Assembly: GCA_030431185.1 (NCBI GenBank)
Contig: JAUIJO010000052.1
Span: 1 to 14,813, forward strand
Direction: 5' to 3'
Length of the DNA stretch: 14,813 bases
Source: Gammaproteobacteria bacterium
GTDB taxonomy: Bacteria > Pseudomonadota > Gammaproteobacteria > Xanthomonadales > Xanthomonadaceae
The notes under the pieces were generated by a model. It did no database searches. It saw only the letters and a list, made by a program, of their open reading frames with translations, and was not told the origin of the DNA. The number at the start of each line of letters is the position of its first letter. Within the stretch, counting starts at the first letter, position 1. This document shows, piece by piece, positions 8,251-14,732 of this stretch. A program made the translations under genes and the position numbers.

Positions 8251-8286
8251 GCGGTGCAATGCGCGTTGCTTATCGCGCCCTACGGC
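8251..8286. repeat. Palindromic repeat B, copy 2 (decayed arm)
   Basis: It differs from copy 1 at only three of 36 positions. Two of the changes spoil the right arm (ATCGCGCC instead of ATTGCACC), so its hairpin is weaker. Confidence 0.75.
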
Positions 8287-8362
8287 GATGCGCCCCGGTG
8301 AAATACCACCGACGGGACAGGCGGCCTCACGCGCGACGATGCGGGCGGACCCAACGGTCCGG

Positions 8363-8400
8363 AAAAGTGATGCCGGACGGTCTCCCCACCGCCCGGCATC
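8363..8400 (-). terminator. Terminator of the complete TonB receptor gene
   Basis: On the minus strand GATGCCGG-G-CGGT pairs with ACCG-T-CCGGCATC (13 bp with one G-U pair) around a 6-base loop. Then come AC and four U residues (positions 8366-8363). It lies 22 bases after the receptor stop codon. The U-run is short, so strength is uncertain. Confidence 0.6.
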
Positions 8401-8421
8401 CCTCCCCCTGCTGTGTCCCGG

Positions 8422-10911
8422 TCAGAACCTGTAGTCCAGCCGCATGTAATAACTACCGCCATTCATGCCGAACGGCAAGGTCTCCCAGCCGTACTTGAAG
8501 CCCAGTTGGGGGAACGGGGCGCCGTCGACCTCGTCCCATTTGTCGGGATAGGTGTCGAAGATGTTGTTGCCGCCCACCGTCAGCGCGAGTGCGTCGGAGA
8601 AGGCATAGCGCACCGCCAGATCGAACAGCGTCTTGCCGCCCCAGGTCTGCTTGATGCCCGGCGTGAAGCCCTCGCCGGAGACCGGACCGTAGTAGTTCGC
8701 GCGACCGGTGAGCCGCCAGGCATCCTTGTCCCACATGGCCTGCAGCACGTGGTGCTCGCCCGGCTGCCCCTCCTCGAGCAGGGTCACCTGGGTGTCGTCG
8801 AACAGCGCCTCGGGCGAGAGGATCGGCGACTGCGAGCGGCGCGCGGTGACTTCGGTCTCGTTGAAGTGAAGCAGCGCGGTCAGGTTGAGCGTCGAGCCAC
8901 CCTGGAACTCCGTGTTGTGGTTGGCGACGATGTCCAGGCCGGTGGTGCGGGTGTCGATGGCATTGGTGAAGAAGAGCACCTGGCCGACGCCGATCGGGTC
9001 GAGGATCGCGCTGATCGGGCAGTTGGCGTTGTCGACCGCGCAGGGGTTGCCGTCGGTGCCGACCGACTCGGGCTGGATGTTGCTCGAGAAGATGATGCGG
9101 TCGTCGATGTCGATGCGGAACAGGTCGACGGTCAGCGAGAAGCGATCGTTCGGGGTGATGACGAAGCCCAGCGAGCCGCTGGTCGAGGTCTCTTCCTGCA
9201 GGGGCTCGATGCCGAAGGCGCGGGTGACGTCGCTGTCCTGGCGCGCGGTGAGGGTGTCGGTCAGCACGCCGGCGGCGTTGAGGTTGGTCGAGCGCTGGCC
9301 GTAGAACAGCTGCTGCACGCCCGGCGCGCGGAAGCCGGTCGACACCGTGCCGCGCACGGCGAAGGCCTCGGTCGCGTCGAAGCGCGCCGACAACTTGCCG
9401 GTGGTCGTGTTGCCGAAGTCGGAGTAGTCCTCGAAGCGCACGGCGGCGCCGAGCAGGAAGCGCTCGCTGAGGTTGGTTTCCGCGTCGAGGTAGACGGCGA
9501 CGTTGTGGCGTCCCTCGTCGACGGCCTCGGTCGGCGAGAAACCGGGGAAGCCCTGCATGCCCGGCTGCGCGGTGTCGCCGGTCTGGCCGACGATGTCGAT
9601 GCCGCGATCGTTGGTGCGCCCATAGGTATAGGACACCGGATCGCCGGCGCGGATCGCGTAGTTCTCGCGGCGGTACTCCAGGCCCGTGCCCAGGTACAGC
9701 GGCTCGCCATTGAAGCCGCCCACGCTGCCGCGGAAATCGAGGTTGAAGGTGGTCTGGTCGTACTCGAGCTTGCCGGTGTCGGCGCGGGTCGGGGAGTCGC
9801 CGTAGATGCCGGCGGAAGGATCGGTGGGATCGATCGGCTCGTACCACCACGACACGTTGACCGAGTTGCCTTCCTCGAACCCGAAGCGGCTGCGGCCGTG
9901 GTTGACCGAGATGTCCCAGTCCCAGGTGTTGCCCAGCGGCGCGCGATAGCCCACCGCGATCGAGCCGTCGTCGACGGTGGTCAGGATGTTGGGCAGGAAG
10001 CCGTCCGGGTACAGCTCGGGCACGGTGCGGTTGTCGCCGGCGCTGCGGAAGAACCCCGAGGAGTCGCCTTCGCGCCTGGAGGCGCCGCCGAAGGCATACA
10101 GCTCACCGATGCCGACCGGCAGGCCGCTGTTGAACCAGAGGTAGTAGTCCTTGGCATCGGCATCGCCCAGCCGCTGGGTCACGCGCGGCGGGTCGACGCG
10201 CAGGCTGTCGGGACCGGCGCGGTTGGTCTCGTTGCGGTTGCGCGCTTCGGCGGACAGGTTGACGAAACCGCCGTCCCCGCCGAGCTTGAAGCCGGTGTTG
10301 ACCGAGCCGTGCAGCATCTCGCCGTCGCCGGCGTAGTACTGCGAGCCCTCGACGACGACGTCGGTGTGGTCGGTCTGCTTCTTCAGGATGATGTTGATGA
10401 CGCCGGAGATCGCGTCGGAACCGTACTGCGCCGCGGCGCCGTCGCGCAGCACTTCGATGCGCTCGATCGAGGACACCGGGATCGCATTGATGTCGGTGCC
10501 GGCCGAGCCACGCCCGATCGTCTGTTGCACGTTGACCAGGGCCTGCTGGTGGCGGCGCTTGCCGTTGACCAGCACCAGCACCTGGTCGGGACCCAGCGCG
10601 CGCAGCGTGGCCGGGCGCAGGATGTCGGTGCCGTCGGACACGAAGGTGCGGGAGAAGTTGAACGAGGGCTCGAGCATCTGCAGGATCTGGCCCACCTCCA
10701 TCGCGCCGGTGGATTCGATTTCCTCGCGGCCGATGATGTCGACCGGGGCCGCGGTTTCCTCGGCGGTGCGGCCGAGCACGCGCGAGCCGGTCACTTCAAT
10801 GCGGTCCAGCGTGGTGGCGGATTCTTCGGCCTGCTGGGCCTGGGCCGGCGCGACGGCGGCGAGCAGCGATGCGGCAACGGCGAGCGCAAGCCGCGAAGGA
10901 CGGGCATTCAT
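8422..10911 (-). CDS. TonB-dependent outer-membrane receptor, complete
   Basis: 829 residues. Signal peptide 1-25 (AQA|QQ), then a TonB-box-like TTLDRIEVTGSRV (33-45). The plug has LGPDQVLVLVNGKRRHQQALVN, SSIERIEVLRDGAAAQYGSDA and GVINIILKK. The barrel is about 600 residues long and ends in a receptor-type strand, YYMRLDYRF, whose terminal Phe is the usual BAM signal. GYRAPLGNTW, GFRAPGVQQLFYGQR and GGNNIFDTYPDKW are typical barrel phrases. C624 and C631 may close a small disulfide in an external loop. The substrate is unknown; no transporter, sigma/anti-sigma pair or hydrolase lies beside it to suggest one. AAAGGAA, 7 bases before the ATG, is a good ribosome-binding site. It is probably transcribed alone, since 131 bases separate it from vanZ and a terminator-like hairpin follows. 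Confidence 0.96.
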   Translation of the reverse strand: MNARPSRLALAVAASLLAAVAPAQAQQAEESATTLDRIEVTGSRVLGRTAEETAAPVDIIGREEIESTGAMEVGQILQMLEPSFNFSRTFVSDGTDILRPATLRALGPDQVLVLVNGKRRHQQALVNVQQTIGRGSAGTDINAIPVSSIERIEVLRDGAAAQYGSDAISGVINIILKKQTDHTDVVVEGSQYYAGDGEMLHGSVNTGFKLGGDGGFVNLSAEARNRNETNRAGPDSLRVDPPRVTQRLGDADAKDYYLWFNSGLPVGIGELYAFGGASRREGDSSGFFRSAGDNRTVPELYPDGFLPNILTTVDDGSIAVGYRAPLGNTWDWDISVNHGRSRFGFEEGNSVNVSWWYEPIDPTDPSAGIYGDSPTRADTGKLEYDQTTFNLDFRGSVGGFNGEPLYLGTGLEYRRENYAIRAGDPVSYTYGRTNDRGIDIVGQTGDTAQPGMQGFPGFSPTEAVDEGRHNVAVYLDAETNLSERFLLGAAVRFEDYSDFGNTTTGKLSARFDATEAFAVRGTVSTGFRAPGVQQLFYGQRSTNLNAAGVLTDTLTARQDSDVTRAFGIEPLQEETSTSGSLGFVITPNDRFSLTVDLFRIDIDDRIIFSSNIQPESVGTDGNPCAVDNANCPISAILDPIGVGQVLFFTNAIDTRTTGLDIVANHNTEFQGGSTLNLTALLHFNETEVTARRSQSPILSPEALFDDTQVTLLEEGQPGEHHVLQAMWDKDAWRLTGRANYYGPVSGEGFTPGIKQTWGGKTLFDLAVRYAFSDALALTVGGNNIFDTYPDKWDEVDGAPFPQLGFKYGWETLPFGMNGGSYYMRLDYRF

Positions 10912-11014
10912 GGGCGATTCCTTTCGTTGGGATGGTGAGGCCCGACCCCCCTGTCAGGCGGACCTAGATTCACCATTTTTTAACGTCCCTGCAAGTCCCG
11001 GGGGCCGCACGCAG

Positions 11015-11026
11015 TGACCGCGGTCA
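11015..11026. promoter_or_regulatory. 12-bp palindrome upstream of the TonB receptor
   Basis: TGACCGCGGTCA is a perfect palindrome about 100 bases upstream of the receptor ATG and just after the vanZ stop. It could be an operator for a dimeric regulator or chance in GC-rich DNA. The AT-rich run at about 10974-10984 next to it probably belongs to the receptor promoter (TTGCAG on the minus strand is a candidate -35), but I could not fix a -10. Confidence 0.3.
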
Positions 11027-11042
11027 CGCCCCGACTGCAAGC

Positions 11043-11474
11043 TCAGGGCTCGCGTGTTCGCTTTCGGCCCGGACCACCGGCCAGCGATGCTTCAAGCGCC
11101 AGCAGGCCGTGCGCGACCGGCGTGCGGCCCATCGTCCAGCCGATGGCGACGCCCATCGCATTGGCCAGGGCATCGGCACCGTCGGCCATGCGCGAGTCGG
11201 TCATCGCGCCCTGGGCGAATTCCAGCCCGATGCCCAGCGCGACCAGGGCGATGGCCACTGCGGCCTGGGTGGCGCGCGAGGCGAACAGCATGATCGCGCC
11301 CGTCGCCATCGCCGCGTAGGCCAGCAGGTGCTCGATCTTGTCCACGCCCTCGAAGGGCATCGGCGGCAGGTCGCGCGCCGGCAACAGCGAGGCCACCACC
11401 ACGGCGACCACCAGGGCGGACCAGGCGCACAGCCATGCCCGCGGCCAGCGCAGGGGTCGCAGGCCCCACGTCAC
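11043..11474 (-). CDS. VanZ family membrane protein
   Basis: 143 residues from a GTG start. Four hydrophobic segments are visible, at about 14-31, 50-65, 68-86 and 104-117. The family pattern is clear: DKIEHLLAYAAM (45-56), then GIGLEFAQG, then a polar R.ADGADALANAMGVAIGW stretch. VanZ itself raises teicoplanin resistance by an unknown route; most genomic VanZ-like proteins have no known job and should not be read as resistance genes. The gene begins 10 bases after the methyltransferase stop on the same strand, so the two are probably one operon. The Shine-Dalgarno site is weak, in keeping with coupled translation. The C-terminus is basic (GRKRTREP). Confidence 0.85.
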   Translation of the reverse strand: MTWGLRPLRWPRAWLCAWSALVVAVVVASLLPARDLPPMPFEGVDKIEHLLAYAAMATGAIMLFASRATQAAVAIALVALGIGLEFAQGAMTDSRMADGADALANAMGVAIGWTMGRTPVAHGLLALEASLAGGPGRKRTREP

Positions 11475-11484
11475 GCGCGGCGGC

Positions 11485-12672
11485 TCACAGCCGGAAGCTC
11501 AGGTCGCCGGCCAGGAACGCGGCACCGAACTCGACGCCTTTCTCGAAACCCATGACCTGGAAGCGCTCGCCCATCGCGCTGGGCAGGGTGAGCTTCTTCA
11601 CTTCCTCGGTGCGGCGCAGGCGTTCGCCCTCGTCGGCGATGCGCTCGATGCGTTCCAGCACGCCGGCCATGCCATTGCCCATCAGGAAGCTGGCCTGCGA
11701 GCAGTAGCCGGCGAAATCGAAACCGGCCCCGACCCCCGCCTCGGCCAGCGCGGTGAAATCGACCGAGGCGGTGATGTCCTGCAGTCCCGGCCAGCGCAAG
11801 GTGTCGGCGTGCATGTGTTGCCGGTAGAAGGCGCGCAGGGTGCCGTCGTCGCGCTCGGGCAGGTAGAACTCGGCGCGCGGATAGCCGTAATCCACGAACA
11901 GCATCGCGCCCTGCTTCATGCCGCCCGACACCGCCTGGATCCAGTACGGCAGTTGCGGGAGCAGTTCGGAGCGGTAGCCATCGGGAAAACGCCGCTCCAG
12001 CCGTTGTTCGACGTGCCGCACCGCGTTGGCGAGGAAGCCGTCGGCCGGCCGGCTGATCCGCGCGAAGCCCTCGCCATCGATGACGACGTGCTCTTCATGG
12101 ACCTCGCCGTCGACGATCCCGAAACGCGGCGTGGGCAGCGCGTCGATCACCTCGTTGGCGAACAGCACGCCCCGCCAGTCGTGCGGGAAGGGGCCGTCGA
12201 GCCACTCCACCAGTTCGAACAGCGGCGGCGGAAGGCGTTGCTGCAGGCGCTCGCGCTGGCGCTCGCGCAATTGCGCGCTGGGTTCGAGGATGGCATAGCG
12301 GTCCGGGAGCGCATCGAGCTCGGTCAGCCGCTTGAGCGCGACCTCGGCGAAGGCACCGGTGCCGCCGCCCAGCTCGAGGAACAACGCGTCCGGGCCGATC
12401 TGCTGGAGCACCGGCGCCAGCGATTCGGCCACGCAGGCCGCGAAGATCGGGCCGATCTCGGGCGCGGTGACGAAGTCGCCCTCCTCGCCGAACTTGCTGG
12501 CCCCGGCGCTGTAATAGCCCAGGCCGGGCGCATACAGCGCCAGTTCCATGAAGCGCGAGAAGGGGATGGCCTCGCCTTCGGCGGCCTGGATCTCCGCGCG
12601 CAGGTGCGCGGCCAGGCGGGCGCTGTGGGCCAGCGCGTCTGCATCGGGTTCGGGGAGCGGGGATCGGGTCAC
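11485..12672 (-). CDS. SAM-dependent methyltransferase, MidA/NDUFAF7 family
   Basis: About 395 residues. The family opening IPFSRFMELALYAPGLGYYSAG is followed by KFGEEGDFVTAPEIGPIFA and the SAM-binding LELGGGTGAF (G102-G106). LFANEVIDALPTPRF and MLFVDYGYPRAEFY are also family signatures. The mitochondrial member NDUFAF7 dimethylates an arginine of complex I subunit NDUFS2; the bacterial target is not settled. The frame stays open to 12870 with no stop, so the start is uncertain. I chose GTG 12672, which gives a normal length (LPVTRSPLPEPD lies around it), but it lacks a clear ribosome-binding site. An ATG at 12765 would add a 31-residue low-complexity extension. The 5' end runs through a 7-base-period repeat (12644-12676). 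Divergent from the pteridine reductase gene, 100 bases away. Confidence 0.88.
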   Translation of the reverse strand: MTRSPLPEPDADALAHSARLAAHLRAEIQAAEGEAIPFSRFMELALYAPGLGYYSAGASKFGEEGDFVTAPEIGPIFAACVAESLAPVLQQIGPDALFLELGGGTGAFAEVALKRLTELDALPDRYAILEPSAQLRERQRERLQQRLPPPLFELVEWLDGPFPHDWRGVLFANEVIDALPTPRFGIVDGEVHEEHVVIDGEGFARISRPADGFLANAVRHVEQRLERRFPDGYRSELLPQLPYWIQAVSGGMKQGAMLFVDYGYPRAEFYLPERDDGTLRAFYRQHMHADTLRWPGLQDITASVDFTALAEAGVGAGFDFAGYCSQASFLMGNGMAGVLERIERIADEGERLRRTEEVKKLTLPSAMGERFQVMGFEKGVEFGAAFLAGDLSFRL

Positions 12673-12718
12673 GGGCAGGTCCGGGGGGCGGGGCGTCGCG
12701 GTGTCAAAACCTCGGCGA

Positions 12719-12732
12719 TCAGGATAGCCTGA
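12719..12732. promoter_or_regulatory. Dyad in the methyltransferase/pteridine reductase promoter gap
   Basis: TCAGG-ATAG-CCTGA lies in the 100-base divergent gap. Read on the minus strand it contains TATCCT, a fair -10 that would start the methyltransferase mRNA near 12713. It may be an operator; the evidence is motif only. Confidence 0.3.
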
Positions 12733-12772
12733 CTGTCCATCGCCGCATTGCGCGCCGCTGAACATCGATCGC

Positions 12773-13525
12773 ATGAGCCCGTCCCCACGCCCCGTCGTCC
12801 TCGTCACCGGTGCCGCCCGCCGCATCGGCGCGGCGATCGTGCGCTGCCTGCATGGTGCGGGCCACGACATCGCCCTGCACTACCGGGGCTCGGAGGCCGA
12901 GGCGCTGGCGCTGCGCGACGCGCTCGAGGCGAGCCGCCCGGGCAGCGTGCTGGCACTGCAGGCCGACCTGGCCGACTTCGACCGCCTGCCCGAGCTGGTG
13001 GCGCGGACGGTGGGCCATTTCGGCCGCCTGGACGCGCTGGTCAACAACGCCTCCGCGTTCGCGCCCTCGCCCATCGGCACCACCACCCCGACGCAGTGGG
13101 ACACACTGTTCGCCAGCAACGCGCGCGCGCCGTTCTTTCTTTCGCAGGCCGTCGCGCCGCACCTCGAGATGTCCGCGGGGGCGATCGTCAACCTCGCCGA
13201 CATCTACGCCGAGCGCCCGCTGCACGAGCACACGGTGTATTGCATGGCCAAGGCCGCGTTGCTGGCGATGACGCGCTCGCTGGCGCTCGAGCTGGGGCCG
13301 CGGGTGCGCGTCAATGCGGTTTCGCCGGGTGCCATCCTGTGGCCCGAGGGCGAGGGGGGCGACAGCTGCACCGACAAACAGGCCGCGATGCTCGCGCGCA
13401 CGCCGATGGCGCGGACGGGAACGGCGGAGGAAGTCGCCGAGGCCGTGCGCTGGCTGCTGGTGGACGCGACCTACAGCACCGGTCAGGTCATCCACCTCGA
13501 CGGCGGGCGCCTGCTCGCCGGATGA
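12773..13525 (+). CDS. Pteridine reductase (SDR, PTR1/FolM type)
   Basis: 250 residues, a single SDR domain. The N-terminal TGAARRIG (12-19) has the arginine at position 17 that marks NADPH-dependent pteridine reductases, and LHYRGSEAEA follows, as in PTR1. LVNNASAF is the SDR NNA motif. The catalytic set is D143, Y156 and K160 in NLADIYAERP...VYCMAK: the usual SDR serine is replaced by Asp, exactly 13 residues before the Tyr as in Leishmania PTR1 (D181/Y194/K198). Ending ...STGQVIHLDGGRLLAG. It likely reduces dihydropterins or dihydrofolate (monapterin, tetrahydrofolate or molybdopterin-related pools); the exact substrate is inferred. ATG 12773 gives the family N-terminus. Divergent from the methyltransferase gene and convergent with fmt. 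Confidence 0.92.
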   Translation: MSPSPRPVVLVTGAARRIGAAIVRCLHGAGHDIALHYRGSEAEALALRDALEASRPGSVLALQADLADFDRLPELVARTVGHFGRLDALVNNASAFAPSPIGTTTPTQWDTLFASNARAPFFLSQAVAPHLEMSAGAIVNLADIYAERPLHEHTVYCMAKAALLAMTRSLALELGPRVRVNAVSPGAILWPEGEGGDSCTDKQAAMLARTPMARTGTAEEVAEAVRWLLVDATYSTGQVIHLDGGRLLAG

Positions 13526-13528
13526 ACG

Positions 13529-14452
13529 TCAGGCGCCGGCCTTCAGGTCCTGGCGCGCATTGAGGAAGTCGGCGGCGGTGATCGCCTTGCCGCCCTCGCG
13601 CTGCAGCACGCGGATGCGCAGCACGCCCTCGCCACAGGCCACGTCCAGGCCATCGCGACCGGCGCGCAGCAGCGTCCCCGGCGCCGCGCCATGCGCGTCC
13701 TCCAGCGCGACCACGCCATGCAGGCGGAGGCGCTCGCCCGCCAGCTGCGCTTCGGCGACCGGCCAGGGGTTGAACGCGCGCACGGTATCGGCCAGCACCG
13801 CGGCCGGGCGCGACCAGTCCAGCTTCGCCTCGGCCTTGTCGAGCTTGTGCGCGTAGGTGACCCCGACGTCGGGCTGCGGCGCGGGCACGGGGCGGATCCC
13901 CGCGCGCAACAGGCCCAGGCCATCGGCGAGGAGCTGCGCGCCGAGCCGCGACAGGCGATCGTGCAGCTGCCCGCCTGTCTCGTTCGCGCCGATTTCCACG
14001 GACTGCGACAACAGCACCGGTCCGGTGTCGAGGCCCTTCTCCATCTGCATCAGGCATACGCCGGTTTCGGCGTCCCCGGCCTGGATGGCGCGCTGGATCG
14101 GCGCCGCGCCGCGCCAGCGCGGCAGCAGCGAAGCGTGGACGTTCCAGCAGCCGTCGGCCGGGATGTCGAGCACCGACTGCGGCAGGATCAGCCCATACGC
14201 CACCACCACCATCAGGTCGGGTTCTAGCGCACGCAGGGTGGCCTTGGCCTCGGCGCCGCGGAAGTTCTCCGGCTGATGGACGTCGATGCCCAGCTCCAGC
14301 GCGACCTGCTTGACCGGGGACGGGGCCAGCCCACGCCCCCGGCCCGCAGGGCGATCGGGCTGGGTGTAGACGGCCACCACCTCGTTGCGCTCGGCGGCCT
14401 TGCGCAGGCAGGGCACGGCGAAATCAGGGGTACCGGCGAAGACGATTCTCAT
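13529..14452 (-). CDS. fmt: Methionyl-tRNA formyltransferase
   Basis: 307 residues; E. coli Fmt has 315. It puts a formyl group from 10-formyltetrahydrofolate on initiator Met-tRNA. MRIVFAGTPDFAVPCL opens the protein; AVYTQPDRPAGRGR is the basic loop that helps bind tRNA. The catalytic triad is N104, H106 (NVHASLLPRWRGAAPIQ) and D142 (GLDTGPVL), equivalent to E. coli N106, H108 and D144. The C-terminal OB-fold domain, starting around ADTVRAFNPWPVA, is present. ATG 14452 is chosen because the family starts MRIVFAGTP; a further in-frame ATG at 14497 would add SHSPIPYPHSPTLP, which is just translated heptamer repeat. No Shine-Dalgarno site precedes the ATG. The stop lies three bases from that of the pteridine reductase gene. 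def lies upstream on the same strand. Confidence 0.96.
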   Translation of the reverse strand: MRIVFAGTPDFAVPCLRKAAERNEVVAVYTQPDRPAGRGRGLAPSPVKQVALELGIDVHQPENFRGAEAKATLRALEPDLMVVVAYGLILPQSVLDIPADGCWNVHASLLPRWRGAAPIQRAIQAGDAETGVCLMQMEKGLDTGPVLLSQSVEIGANETGGQLHDRLSRLGAQLLADGLGLLRAGIRPVPAPQPDVGVTYAHKLDKAEAKLDWSRPAAVLADTVRAFNPWPVAEAQLAGERLRLHGVVALEDAHGAAPGTLLRAGRDGLDVACGEGVLRIRVLQREGGKAITAADFLNARQDLKAGA

Positions 14453-14460
14453 GGGCAGCG

Positions 14461-14503
14461 TGGGGGAATGGGGATAGGGGATCGGGGAATGGGACATCGG
14501 GAA
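14461..14503. repeat. Heptamer-period tandem repeat upstream of fmt
   Basis: About six imperfect 7-base units of the type ATNGGGG (AATGGGG, ATAGGGG, ATCGGGG, AATGGGA and so on) begin 8 bases before the fmt start codon and occupy the place of its ribosome-binding site. Similar GGGAATCGGGAAT-like runs are common between genes in xanthomonads. Confidence 0.7.
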
Positions 14504-14538
14504 CGCTGGGCATCCGCGGCTGCAGCGCGCCCGCGCAA

Positions 14539-14576
14539 GTCACTTCAGCAGCACACCCGCGCGTGCTGCCGGTGAC
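14539..14576. repeat. Two-stage inverted repeat in the def-fmt spacer
   Basis: GCAGCAC (14548-14554) pairs with GTGCTGC (14563-14569) around 8 bases. Outside it GTCAC (14539-14543) pairs with GTGAC (14572-14576) across a small internal loop. No U-tract follows on either strand. It may be an RNA structure or a repeat remnant. A smaller hairpin, CGGGG-TCACG-CCCCG, lies at 14601-14615. Confidence 0.45.
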
Positions 14577-14732
14577 AGATCACCCGAAAGCGGGCGCCAA
14601 CGGGGTCACGCCCCGATTCCAGGCGAATATCTCTCGCCCCTGGCGTCGCAAGGACGGCGCGCCGGCCAGGAGTCAAGCGGACCAACAGTACCGCAAGCGG
14701 TCCCTTCCCCACGCCACTTCTCGATTCCCGGC

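Larger units (their letters stand above)
7834..8421. other. 588-bp repeat-bearing intergenic region after cca
   Basis: No convincing gene. Short open frames here run through the repeats and have no family-like sequence. The region contains two copies of palindrome A (220 bases apart) and two of palindrome B (210 bases apart) in the order A-B-A-B. The stretches between A and B are weakly alike (both pass through CACAGGCAC- or CACAGCCAC-like, then GGGG-rich sequence), suggesting an old tandem duplication of one unit of about 210-220 bp. A small extra hairpin (GCGACG-CAA-CGTCGC, 8075-8089) follows the first B. The right end holds the terminator-like hairpin of the receptor gene. Confidence 0.7.

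Noticed and set aside
7891..8286. CRISPR array
   Set aside because: There are only two copies of each repeat, spacing is over 200 bases, two repeat types alternate, and there are no cas genes.
7972..8498. Short plus-strand open frames of about 110-155 codons after cca
   Set aside because: They run through the palindromic repeats and into the antisense of the receptor gene, with no family-like sequence or ribosome-binding site.
8413..10938. Open frame of 841 codons on the plus strand opposite the complete TonB receptor
   Set aside because: It is the antisense shadow of a clear receptor gene in GC-rich DNA; its valine/glycine/alanine/arginine-rich translation resembles no family.
11043..11474. 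Glycopeptide resistance gene vanZ
   Set aside because: The family match is real, but there is no van cluster and most VanZ-like proteins are not resistance determinants.
12701..12707. TTGACA on the minus strand as the -35 of the methyltransferase gene
   Set aside because: No -10-like hexamer lies 16-18 bases further on; the DNA there is pure GC-rich sequence.
11338..12732. Open frame of 464 codons on the plus strand opposite the VanZ and methyltransferase genes
   Set aside because: It is antisense to two recognisable proteins; low-complexity composition and no motif.
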